Of a DNA stretch of 64,000 bases, positions 31,771-42,830 are shown in pieces; position 1 is the first letter of the stretch; each line of letters begins with the position of its first letter. Source of the stretch: Dryococelus australis (taxonomy: Eukaryota; Arthropoda; Insecta; Phasmatodea; Phasmatidae); the NCBI GenBank assembly GCA_029891345.1, contig CM057009.1, positions 92,799,416 to 92,863,415 on the forward strand, written 5' to 3'. The translations under genes were made by a program, and so were the position numbers. The notes beneath the pieces were generated by a model. The model saw nothing but the letters and a program-made list of their open reading frames with translations, was not told the origin of the DNA and did not search any database.

Positions 31771-34700
31771 CTAAAATTGCAACAAGAAGGTCACGAAAAA
31801 GGTAAAAGGCAACCAATCGTGTGTGGTACGAATTAATTTTGAATTAGATAAATTATTTGGCAACACTAGCTGAAATACAAATAACGCCATTTTTTTAAAA
31901 CTAAAATTCATATGAAACATATTTATTTGTTACGCCCCTTTAGCAGGACTAAATGAAGGCAAGGATAAGGATGCACACCATTAAAAGAATAAAGAAAGAA
32001 TGGACACAAAAATTCCAAAATCAATACAAATATATTGAAGCTCAGCTATACATTATCACCAAGAACAACAACTTTGCAACTTGATTTGAAAAATATAAAT
32101 TGCATCTATAAATTTCTGTTGCTTGCTACCAAACGGTGAACTAGGGGAAGCAGAGAACACACATGCACTGGAACAAACAGAAAAACAACAATATTAATAT
32201 ATGGTGAGAAATCACCCAACCTGAATAAACACTTGTGAAATCCCATTAAAAAAGGTAAAATGTCTCCCTGAGTAAAGCAAGCACTATTACAACTTTAAAA
32301 GTAAAGCATACCTGATGATTCACAAAAAGGAAAAACTTGGAATACTAATTTTAAGAATACCATTGGGAAGGAGCAAAAACCTTCCTTACACTTAACCATG
32401 AGCATAAAGGCACGCAATTAAATATCCACTAGACTGCTTGGCATTAAAATTCTTTTGGCAAATCGTAGTCCAGGAGACCATTCCTACAGCACGCCAAAAA
32501 AGGAAGAATCCACCTCTTACAAACATTCCCATAAAAATACCATATTGAAAATTCACACAATCAAAACAGTGAAGAAACTCTCCCCTACAAAAATCCATAT
32601 ATACATAAATCGCTAAAAACCACTACTAAAAGGGAAACTGTACCCCCAGCATAACAACAACGTTCATTGCAATACTTAACTTGAGTAGTACTCATATTAC
32701 GCGAAAACGCGTCTAGTATGCTGAAGCCCCGAAGTACGAAGTGGTGTAGACATGATCTATCGTCGGCCAGCCTGCGCAACTCGAAGAGGAACACTGCACA
32801 CTTGCTCGAGCTGGGAACGAACATTTATACGCGAAAACGCGGCTCGGGAAGGTTAAGGAGGCGGCAGGAATAGCGTAGAGGAGTATGGAAGGTGCCAGAG
32901 TGTGCGAGAGGCTGAACTCGTTGCCAGTAGTAGCCACCAGACAGCGCTCGGCCGCGCCAGGAGCGCCACGCGCATCTCTTCAGTATGGATCAGCGCTTGG
33001 AAGCGTTCAGACGTGTGTCACCCCGGGGTGGGTGAGGGAGAAGGGGGGGGGGGGGGGCGAAGAAAAACGAAGTACCTTTTTCTGCTGCAAAAATAGTAAA
33101 CCCTCTTCAAACAAAATAACAGTTTATAAATCTGGGCTACCAAATATAGACATCGCAAATAACCAAGCAGACTTGCTAACAAAGTTCATTAACGTCATGT
33201 AGTTCTGTAAACACACCAATCCCATTTTAGCAGCATTTAATCGTACTCCAGAAAAATATAGGCATCACACATTTCACCAGCTGGCGGGACGAAAAATAAA
33301 TTGTTCAGGCAGGACAGGAGTACTCACATAAAGTTGCTTCAGTTTGCTAATTGACACGCGTATCAGACTTGAAGCAGGCCTTCATAATAATAGAAAGGAT
33401 ACTAACTTTGGGTAGTACTATTAAAAAATTTATATTTAATTTACAAAATATCAATACCTACTTTTATTAAGTTCTTCCTGTGATCACGAACCAATGCACT
33501 AATGTGTTTTATAAATGTTAATATAAATTAAGGAAATATTTTATAAGATTTTTAAGCTATAAAATATAGGAATTGAACTATCTATCTCCGTAATAATCTC
33601 ATTTCTGAGTATTTTATCTCATTTTAGCAATAGCAACCCATAAGATTTAGTTATCTCGGCCCTTAATCAGAGAATTAAATACATCTAAATGCGTAACTAC
33701 ACTAGCAAGAAATGATTTCAGGCTTGTAGATATTTTTCTGTACATTTATTGGTTTAAAAATATTATAGTTATTACTTTTACGTTAAAAAAAGAATACTTA
33801 GAGCTTGAAGAATTTTCCCCAGTATACATTCATTTGTTCCCAGCGAAATGGCAACTTATCTCTTGCTTTCACCATTATCAATTCTTCTCTTAGCTTCCTT
33901 TAAATTTTCGTGAGTGAACACCAGCTTCCGGTCTGGTTTTTGTTTTGTATTTACCTATATGTAACAGTATATACCAAATCCTTCACATAAAAAAGAACGA
34001 CTTTGGTGTACCACTGAAAGTAATACTCACAGCGAGTGTGCATATAAGAGTACGCCCGTACTCTTACCCCCCTTGTGGTTAGTTCAAGTATCCGCCGTTA
34101 GAGAGAATCACATACCTGGCATTTGGTTCCCGCCAAGTACGTAGTAATGCACACATTTCAAGCTTTCATTTCATGTATAACAAATTTACAGTCTTCATCC
34201 CTAGCTAATGGCTAACACTTAGTTTGTAATGTAAGTAAATTATAATATTTAGGAAAGAAACACACTGTTACCTGCCAAATCCAGTTGAATATGCGAAAAT
34301 ATCGTACACACACTTCAAGATAGTCGACAACTCGTACAGAATCTGGTAGGTAAAAAATAAAAACAGCTTTTACCCTAACACCAAACGGGACAGGTATTTT
34401 TTTTGTTGTTTTTGTCATAGCTAAAATAAATAAGCATAATAAAATAAAAAATAAAAAATGGAAATAAATAAATAAAAATTAAATGACCTAAATAAATAAA
34501 AACGAATTAATGAAAAAATGTATTTAAAATATATGAATACAAACTAATTAATAAATAAACCATGGCTTCGCTCGTCGGAATTACTGTGATTACCACGTCA
34601 AATTATGTACAGCAACCTGCTATTAACAAAAAACATAGTGGTCTAACTCACACTGCTGGGCTCGTTTCTGACATCGCATGATTATTTACCCTTTGCCTTC

Positions 34701-35170
34701 AATCCACCAACATAACGAAACAGAAATGTAACAATAAGCTAATACATCAAAGATATGTGCATTAAAATGCGTGCTGGGAAGCAAAACTTCATTAAAAAAA
34801 TTAATTTTTAATTCCCATGTTTGTTTTGATACAGAGTGATACGATTCCATGGATATGTAGAACACCTACAAAAAAAATTGGTATTTGTTGTTAAAAGCAA
34901 TTCATATTAAAAGGTTATGTACTAATTTGATAATGTAGATCCCATGTAATTTATTAACATCAAAAACAAAAATTGAAGTTTGGTAGCTGCTTGTACAAAA
35001 GATGAGAACTTTTAATACATCAGAATCTATTTAGAAGTTTCTATCCTCAAATTTCGAAACTTCTGGGTCAAAATAACCTACAGTTTCTTAATTTATTATA
35101 GTACAGATTGCTGGAAAGGTGTCTTTGTGTGCGTTATTGCATTATTACGAGATATTTGAAGCAGTGATAA
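31771..35170. other. Intergenic, no supported gene
   Basis: Short ORFs at 32,392-33,202 on both strands overlap each other and a GC-richer patch at 32,700-33,060, which ends in a poly-G run near 33,041-33,057. One plus-strand frame ends with ANNQADLLTKFINV, which faintly recalls the end of a Copia-type RNase H, but this is too short to call. A simple A/T repeat of AAATAAATAA type covers about 34,430-34,560. Confidence 0.4.
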
Positions 35171-35171
35171 G

Positions 35172-35375
35172 CAGCAGACTCGTATTCGGGAGGACCCGGG
35201 TTCGATTCCCTGTCCGGCCATTCTGGTTTCGGTTTTCCAGGGTTTTCCGAAATAACTTTAGGCGAATGCTAGGATAGTTCCTGGCCGATTCATCCCCCAT
35301 TCCTGAATGTCCAGTGTTCCACTACTAAGGACTGGTCGCCGTTCAGGGGCATTCAAAACGCATGATAAATAAATA
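35172..35375 (+). mobile_element. tRNA-derived SINE, family II
   Basis: It has a B-box (GGGTTCGATTCCC near 35,200), followed by a 'ggttttccagggttttccgaaataac' body, a 'ggcgaatgctaggatagttcc' block, 'ggccgattcatccc', and a short AAATAAATAAA tail. This body order is shared with the copy at 63,300-63,490 and is typical of widespread insect SINEs. The A-box is only partly preserved. Confidence 0.75.
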
Positions 35376-35689
35376 AAGTAATATCGACTGCAGACATATT
35401 TCCGAGCTCTTGTTTCAACATGCAGTCTACTTCACAAAAATATTTCTTTGGAGTCCTTTTCATGAGCGTTGTCTTAATATGCCTTAACGTAAGTTCAATC
35501 CATAAACGTAATGCTATTGGCTGTCAAATGCCCCTTAGATAGACCTACTCTCCACACGACTTAGATCTCTGAATACACATTTCGCATGTTCAAAAGCGGT
35601 AAGTTGAGGAAAGAGTGTATTGGTTACATTGCAGTGCTTTAATGAAATTCTCCACGTATGGAAATATCTGAATAACCATGGCTATACTC

Positions 35690-35830
35690 ACCACTTCCGT
35701 TGTGCCGACGCGTCTTATTTGGGGGCCCCGGGTTCCAGTCCCGGCGATTTTGGAAATTTTCAACTGGGTGGAAGGTCCGACTCGCCTTCATACTGCGGAA
35801 CGCAACGGCAAACCACCCTTGAATCATCTT
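35690..35830 (+). mobile_element. tRNA-like repeat fragment
   Basis: A B-box-like GGGTTCCAGTCCC near 35,729 is followed by 'gattttggaaattttcaactgggtggaagg'. That arrangement looks like a third SINE type. The overlapping ORFs on both strands are non-coding shadows. Confidence 0.35.
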
Positions 35831-36693
35831 ACCTAGTTGTCCTCGACACTCACTGTTTACACCACCACGCCGTTTCCTGTGGTTCCTACCAGCTACAAAT
35901 CTGCCATCTTCGTCAACATGATGGTCAAAATGTCATTTCAAGACAAGTATTTAGCTTACTTCTACTGAATTTACCTGCAATCCAGCAGCTCTTTGTGGCT
36001 TGTTTTAATTTATTCCAAACACGAAGAACATCGCTATACATTTCTAAGATAGAGCTAATTTAATTCATAAGATTTAACACATCATACGGCACGGTGGTTT
36101 TAATCTGCCTAGTTGATGACGCCAATTGTAGTGGACAGTTCACGTAAGAAAGCCTTTAATTACCCATTATATTATTCTATATTACCTAAATACATTTGAA
36201 GCGATGATACAAAAGTAACTGTAAATATGAAAGGCCACTGTAGGTAAATGCGACCCACATTCCGAGATCATCATCATAATTCCAGTGAGGGACGGGCCCA
36301 CACAAACATCATAGCTTCTACACCCATGCTGTCCCCATTGTTGGTTCGATTACTCATCCTGGTCCTTTTTTTTTTATAATTTTCTTTGTGATTACTGACT
36401 TAATTACTTCTGCGGGGTTCTACAAAAGTTAATTTGTGTCTCTTTTAACAATAGCGCGCCTTGCATCATTTCGGTACATAGGCAGTCGCCTGCCGGGCGC
36501 TTCAACTGCGTTGAATTATGTTCGAAATATGTTTTTTTGACAAATCTATTTAACGTCATACTAATATGTTTGCCCACGAAAAGAAAACATACCACTGGAG
36601 ACGACGGAATGGTACTTTCAAAATATCACTCTTGCTTAAGGGTTTAAATTTTATGACGTGTGCCACAAATTCGCTGAAATTGAAGATATGCGT
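35831..36693. other. Intergenic, no gene seen
   Basis: No recognised gene. A degraded tRNA-like segment may lie near 36,325-36,365 (a 'tggttcgattactc' B-box-like motif followed by a T run). Confidence 0.35.
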
Positions 36694-37083
36694 TGGCTAT
36701 TCACGGTAAAATGAGCATTTTTGAAAGCCCTGTTTAAGATCTACTTATATGCACGTTGTGTATTATTACGCCTTACGTAAAATTAATATTGCCATGGATC
36801 TCATCACTTCATTCATGCGTCGGTCAAGTGAAACTGTGAAATTATTAGAAAATTAAATATTTTACAAATCGGCTCATTTTCACACCTCAGTGCATAAAAA
36901 AAAAAACAGAAAGCCAAAGAAATAATTTAAGTTATAACAAATGGTTACCTAACACTCCCCATCCATCGCTACCAAATTTACTGGGCGCGTGTCACTCAGT
37001 GCGCCCGTTAAAATATATGCAGGTTGGAGCAGTGACTTTTCTCTAAGATTGATTTCAAAATGCTCACTTTATCGTGAACCACC
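36694..37083 (+). mobile_element. MITE family A, copy 1
   Basis: The left end reads TTGGCTATTCACGGTAAAAT. The right end, read in reverse, begins GGTGGTTCACGATAAAGTG, giving imperfect terminal inverted repeats of about 25 bp. The internal sequence aligns by eye with the copies at 45,631 and 49,121 through blocks 'ttaagatctact', 'cattcatgcgtcggtcaagtgaaactgtgaa' and 'actgggcgcgtgtcactcagtgcgcc'. There is no ORF. Confidence 0.8.
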
Positions 37084-37481
37084 TTTACCTGCCACCAGTG
37101 CATCAAACGAAAGTGTGTGTGTGTTTTTTTTAATATTTTTTTTAAAGCAATGTCGGACAAATCTTTAGCAACATAGAGTGCTCCATATTGATTGAACATG
37201 TGGATGATTTGTTTTTCATCCACGACAACATAACACATGTTGCGACATATGAAAATTAAATTGTAAACTGCCATGAGAAATTGTATACGTAACAGTAGTG
37301 ACATTACTATTTATTTTATTTTATTGTCCCATTTGTTTGCTTCAAGGGAAACTATATGATAAATGTACAAAGATTAGCTTTTCTTATTACCTGTATGTTA
37401 CGTTCATCATTATCAAATAAACGAAGCGGCATTAATGTGACTTTCATTAATAAGAATATACAAGATCGCTAAGTGGTTTAT

Positions 37482-37738
37482 AGGAGCCACGGTGGTGTAG
37501 TGGTTAGACTGCTTGCCTCTCACCAAGGCTAACCTGGTTCTATTCCCGGCGGGGTCGCTGCCTGCTTTTCGGATGTGGTAATCCGGCCGGACAATACCAC
37601 CACAGCGGATTTTCTCGGTGATCTCCTGTTTCCCCCGCCCTTTCATTCCAGCGCTGCTCCATACTCACCTCGCGCCACCCTCATCGGCTCTCTAGACCTC
37701 GATGTTAAGAGCCGCTCAAAGCGCTTCACTCACTCACT
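37482..37738 (+). mobile_element. SINE family I, full copy with 13-bp target duplication
   Basis: The sequence CTAAGTGGTTTAT occurs exactly at 37,469-37,481 and again at 37,739-37,751, directly flanking the element. Inside are the tRNA-like head (A-box GTGGTGTAGTGGTTAGAC, B-box GGTTCTATTCCC), the family body and a short CACT-repeat tail. The perfect duplication defines the ends and shows target-primed insertion. Its minus-strand ORF is non-coding. Confidence 0.93.
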
Positions 37739-37751
37739 CTAAGTGGTTTAT

Positions 37752-38757
37752 GTATCTGTACGCAGGAACAGTGTTTCTTGGACGCTGTGTGCATTTGCGA
37801 TGAGAGCGCGTGTCGTGGCAATGTCACACCAGCTATCTGCAAAATGGGTTTGCGGTTGAACGAGTGAGTTCGCACATGCTGGTCTCACTAGGTTTACTCA
37901 ATGAAATTGTGCCGTGGACAATCACCACTTTAGGGTTTTTGGGCCAACGTTTCGAACGAGCTAGACTCAACATAACGAGCGAGTCTCGTTTAGCACCGAA
38001 GAAACTAGAGAGTAAAATTGTGTTTTTGACCATCCCTATCTCTGGTCAGTAACGGGTTCTAGCAGAAACCTTATGGCTCATGTTTCTCACCTTAAATATT
38101 AATCTGGATATCTACAGAATGGTTATCTGTGCTGGCCAAGTAATTGCAGATGTCCTTGGTAGAAATGCCAACATTTTCTATGGTGAAATGCACTCTTTGC
38201 CCCGACGAACAAATTTTCGTTGATCATCCCAGAACATTTATTATTCTGGCGTGTGATGTTCACTCGCACAGTAATAGTAGAACATCTTGGTTTCTTGATG
38301 GTGTAAAACTCAGTCGTTCATTGTAGAGATGGTGATAGAATACATCATTTCTTAGATGCTGGAGTAGCTGTACTGTTGGGCATTATGCATGAATTTGTAA
38401 GTTGTCTTCTAAAATGCAGTGCACCATATTTGGCACACTGTTGTGACATTTGTTCGAAGTTATTAATGCATCCATGTTTGTGTCTACGAACACCATTGCT
38501 GAAAGTTATGGTTTTAAACACTACCACAATCCAAAATCGTCACCGTCAGATGTCATTATACCAGCTCCATGCACCACGTGCAGTACCTACGTACCTGCAT
38601 CTACTCAAATATTCGGCTCGGTTTAAAAATACTTAAACATCATTGAGTAAGCGAATACATGAAGAAATATTCTAAAACAATCCGAATATGTTAAAATATG
38701 CGATGGCACGCAAAAGCACACAAAACACGCTGAAAAACAATGGCTAGGATAGGGAAG
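37752..38757. other. Intergenic, unassigned
   Basis: Moderate composition with short ORFs on both strands that overlap each other. No motif is recognised. The segment might be a decayed DNA transposon, but neither ends nor catalytic residues can be seen. Confidence 0.35.
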
Positions 38758-38761
38758 TTAT

Positions 38762-39212
38762 GAGTACTATGTATTGAAACGTTTTCTGTGAAATCGTTTT
38801 TTTACGTGTACACGCGTATCTTGGAAAATAAAAGTTCTGGAAATATTACTTTTTGCCAGAAAGGATAAAAACTATTGTCTTTATCCCTATCTTTTTACTT
38901 TTATCATATTTAATATATTAATGGAGAAAAAAAACGTGAGTGAGTTCAAATATCGCATTTTTAAAGCTTGACTATCCAGTTTCCTTAAGCGGCAAGAGAA
39001 AAGTACAAAGATACAGACGTAGTTTAATCTGTGGGCTTTCATCACGTGTAATAAAACCCCACTGTTACATATCTAATTTGCACAATACGGCATTACAACG
39101 GAAACACTGTACACCTTGCACTTAGGAGCGATGAGGCGCTAGGCGTGCGTGTTAGTGTCGCCCGTATCGCTCGCTCGCTTCTTGACCTTGAACGCGCAGC
39201 TACATAGTCCTC
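38762..39212 (+). mobile_element. MITE family B, copy 1
   Basis: The ends are GAGTACTATGTA and, reversed, GAGGACTATGTA. The right flank is TTAA (39,213-39,216) and the left flank TTAT (38,758-38,761), a decayed TTAA duplication. The interior has 'gaaacgttttctgtgaaatcg', 'ccttaagcggcaagagaaaagtac' and 'gcgatacggg'-type blocks shared with the copies at 46,356 and 48,304. TTAA duplication is typical of piggyBac-mobilised elements. There is no ORF. Confidence 0.8.
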
Positions 39213-39216
39213 TTAA

Positions 39217-42075
39217 AACAGCAGTAGAAATCACTGATCCCATCATTTGCCTAGAACAATAAGGAATGGAAGTAACCGAAAAGTTTTGTTATCTCTAGCA
39301 CTACTCACTCTACCAGATCTAACATTGCGAAATAATGTAAGTGAAGTAACCTTGAAAGACAACGCCACCGAATTAAAAATATTGATGCAGTATGTTTGCT
39401 TATCACGCACTTCATTTTGTATAACCATAACGGAAGGTAATAACTGAGACTGGTTCCGCGAATTTCTAAACATGAATAATTCGTTTTATAAATCTTAGTG
39501 AACGATAATTACAAGAACAGAGTGCAGGGTTTTTAACACTGACGAAATTAACCGTAGATGTGCAGTAATGTGTTTCCCAGTTGTTGAAGTTTATAAATGT
39601 GTAATAGGAAGCTAATGATTCTAGTATATTCAATGCTATATATGCATTTCATTGTCATATTCACGTTTCTTAATTATTACGCTGAAAAAATCTCTGTATA
39701 GAATTAAGGAGTGTAAGCTTGATACTGCGGGAACATACCTGATCACAACCAGAGGCTAAATTATTTTTCTTTATTCTACCGTGAGACTTCTGCAGGAATT
39801 CAGTTTGTATCCGCATATTTTTAAAAAGGCAGAGCAATAAACAATTCAAATGTCTACTTTGAAATTTGTCGTGGAATCCATATTTCAATGGCAATTTTGT
39901 ATGTGATCATGAAAATCGCACAAAAGCGCCCATAGGTATCAAGGTTTTTAGGCTGCTTGTTTGGAAAAATAGTGATTACCGTATCAAATATTTGTATTTT
40001 ACTCCCTAACGCGACCATGAAATTCCAAGAATTTCTTGTCTTATTTGAAGGACTATTACAACAGGTTCTTTGATGTTTCATGAGAACAGCTGTTTAGTCC
40101 TACTGTGTGAAACTGTTCGTTGGGAAAGTCACTGCAATATATACCAGTTTAATGTTTATTAGTGCAGTTAATCATTATTACAGTTTTATTTATTGATGTT
40201 TTTTAAATTATGAGGTACAAATACGCTTAAACTTTTCTCAATTTGTGAAAACGCCAAAACGATGTGAACGAGTTCATGCAAGAACGATCGTTACACAAGT
40301 GCTGTAACCATAAGGTGTTAACGTATGGATTATTTCAACGAATCAATTGATCGTTTATCCCTGCGGTAAACAAGTAGAGAACATAACATTTGTTATTGTT
40401 TCTGAAGTTAAATGGCAATGGTGTGGTGAAACTAAATTCGAGTTTTTATTGGTTCTCCATTGCCTACAATGACTACGAAAAAGTAACTAAAAATGTTTTT
40501 GGTAATTTTTTTTTAGTCATTATAGGCAATGGAGATCCAATCAAAATTCCAATTCAATTACCTCTGTTATTAATCTTTCACTTATTACAGTACACTTATT
40601 AACTCGTCTGATTTTGTTCATACTTGTCTATTATGGCTCAGCTTGCAAACTTAAATATATTGAAATGACAATGTAAAGCAGAACAGATATCCATATATAA
40701 CCGTTCAAGAAATAACTTTTATGGTATGTTCGCGGTTACTTCCAGCTAGTGTAAAGCCCTGTTGAAGTTCTCCTTTCGAGTTACTCAGTACGTACTTTTC
40801 CACCACATGTAAACAAAACGTGAACAAGTATGGGGGAAATATTTTGATAACTTGAGTATATCCTAGCTGCAGTAAAATTAATTCGGAGAATTTATACAAA
40901 CTTTAAAGCCTGTAATTACGTAGAGAGTGTTGTAAAGTCAAATACTGTTTATGTTTGTATTTATATGACTATAGGATTAAAAGCAGTCCAATTTTGGGAC
41001 ATGGAGACTGGTTATTGGGCAGCTGATATCTGTATTTCACATCATTTTCAATCCGCGGAGGAAAACTCCAACCGCAAATGTCCGCTGAACTGACAATCAG
41101 AAATAAATACTATTGCACATAACAATGAAATGTGTTTCTTAATTTGCATTCCTGGAAACGTAACTGTGGAAGCAGAAACGTTAACTTTAGAGATAATATA
41201 AATAACCCCAATTCAAAAATATTTTACCTAAGAAATACTTCTTGCCAACCACTGCCAACACACACATTTTCTCTCAGTTTACAATTCATAATGACTATAA
41301 AATAAACATTATACTTTTTAGACAAAATATTGTTAAAAGATTCGTTCACTACAAACGAAGGCGCGTTGTATTAATACGGAAGTATTAAATACCCTGATAT
41401 ATGATTTACGTAATTAGGACAGAACCAGATGTGTCAGCCATGGGGTGATTTTTCAAAGGTTCTTTCAAAAAGTGTGAAAATACGCGAATGTGCTATAACT
41501 ACTGATATTGCTGCCAAGATATTAGTCTAAGAATTACAGTATTGAAAACCACTGTAAAGATGGACGCTTGCAAAGGGCCAAAGTAAAAGGAAGAAATAAT
41601 CATAATTATCTTTTATTAAAAAATATAATTACGATCTTAATATAATATGTTGAGAAGTTATTTCCGAGGATTGCCACTGTAAAACAACACACAATAAGAA
41701 CAAGTGTTCTTCCGATTGCGAAGGATCTTATCTATACGAGACCCGAGAAACTCGGCATTACATCAGCAAACTAAACGCTTCGAACTTGGTGCTAACGCGA
41801 TGTTGGATGTAACCTACCTTCAGGAAAGGCCTTACTCCACTACCTCTACAATGCTCCTCATGTGAGATGAAAGTCGTTCCGTTTCCTCGAGCAAGCGCAT
41901 CAGTGGACATCGTACGTCGTTCTACTTCAGGCCAATCTCCTCATCAGCTGCAAGAGGTCTAGAGCACACACATATGCTTCGTGCTCTCATGTCACGCTAG
42001 CGCAAATAATTGCAAGGAAGCTAGGGAGCTGGAAAAAAATTACCGAATGGAGCCTTAATTAGTATGTGTATATAG
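39217..42075. other. Intergenic, one foldback only
   Basis: No gene is recognised. Short ORFs have no motif. A foldback lies at 40,425-40,580 (separate entry). Confidence 0.4.
40425..40580. repeat. Imperfect foldback hairpin
   Basis: The segment 'ttattggttctccattgcctacaatgact' near 40,446-40,474 is repeated inverted near 40,515-40,543. Weaker pairing extends outward on both sides (about 55 bp in each arm). It may be a tiny MITE. Confidence 0.7.
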
Positions 42076-42184
42076 ATGGCGCGTATATTTTGTATGCTTT
42101 GCAAAACGGTGAGTTTAGGTTACGTTACGTACAGCAACAACTTACACGAAGTTAGGTTAAATACTGTACGTTCGCCATCTTTGC

Positions 42185-42830
42185 GGGGCCGCGGTGGTGT
42201 AGTGGTCAGACTACTCGCCTCCCACCTAGGCAAACAGGATTCGATTCCCGATTTTCGCATATGGGAATATCGTGCCGGACGATGCCGCTGGTCGGGGGGT
42301 TTTCTCGGGGAACTCCCGTCAACCTCCCTTGCATTCCAGTGCAGCTCCATACTAACTTCACTTCATTCCCATCGACTCTCAAAACCTCGAGGTTAAGGGT
42401 AATGGTGCAGGAGAACCGTATATTTACATTATTTTTGTCACAACTTGTTTCGAAGAGGATTTTTGGAAATTTTTTCTCGACAAGACGTAATTAACAATTT
42501 TGAACACCTTCTTACATTGTTACGATTTCACTGCGATCGTTATTCTCGGAGCACTGATTGAAGGTACGAAAAAGAATGTTTATTTTATTCCATCAGTGAT
42601 CCGAGAATAATGAAAGCAGTGAATATATAGCAACGTAAAAAGGCGTTGAAGATGGTTATTTACGTCTTGTGAAGCCAAAAATTTCGATAAACCCTTTGGA
42701 AAACGACTTATGTAAAAATCGGGTAAATATACTGCTTTAATGCACCATTCCCTTTAAGAGCCGCCCAAATCTCTCCGATTTCAATACACTTCACCTTCGT
42801 TGGAAACAATTGCACCGTATCGCTTCCGTT
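42185..42830 (+). mobile_element. SINE family I, split by a MITE
   Basis: The head (A-box GTGGTGTAGTGGTCAGAC, B-box GATTCGATTCCC) and the body run to 42,396, ending 'cctcgaggTTAA'. The SINE resumes at 42,754 with 'TTAAgagccgcccaaatctctcc', exactly the block that follows in the uninterrupted copies at 3,639 and 37,482. The element at 42,397-42,753 therefore inserted into a pre-existing SINE. Confidence 0.9.
42397..42753. mobile_element. MITE, 357 bp, TTAA target duplication
   Basis: TTAA lies directly on both sides (42,393-42,396 and 42,754-42,757). The terminal repeats start GGGTAATGGTGCA on the left and, reversed, (A)GGGAATGGTGCA on the right. Similarity continues inward (GTATATTTAC, GACAAGACGTAA, TTATTCTCGGA) for about 165 bp per arm, so the whole element is nearly a giant hairpin. 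It has no coding capacity and was presumably moved by a piggyBac-type transposase supplied elsewhere. Confidence 0.9.

Noticed and set aside
33110-33202. Possible Copia RNase H end (ANNQADLLTKF)
   Set aside because: Only about ten residues match a remembered motif and no other retrotransposon domain is nearby.
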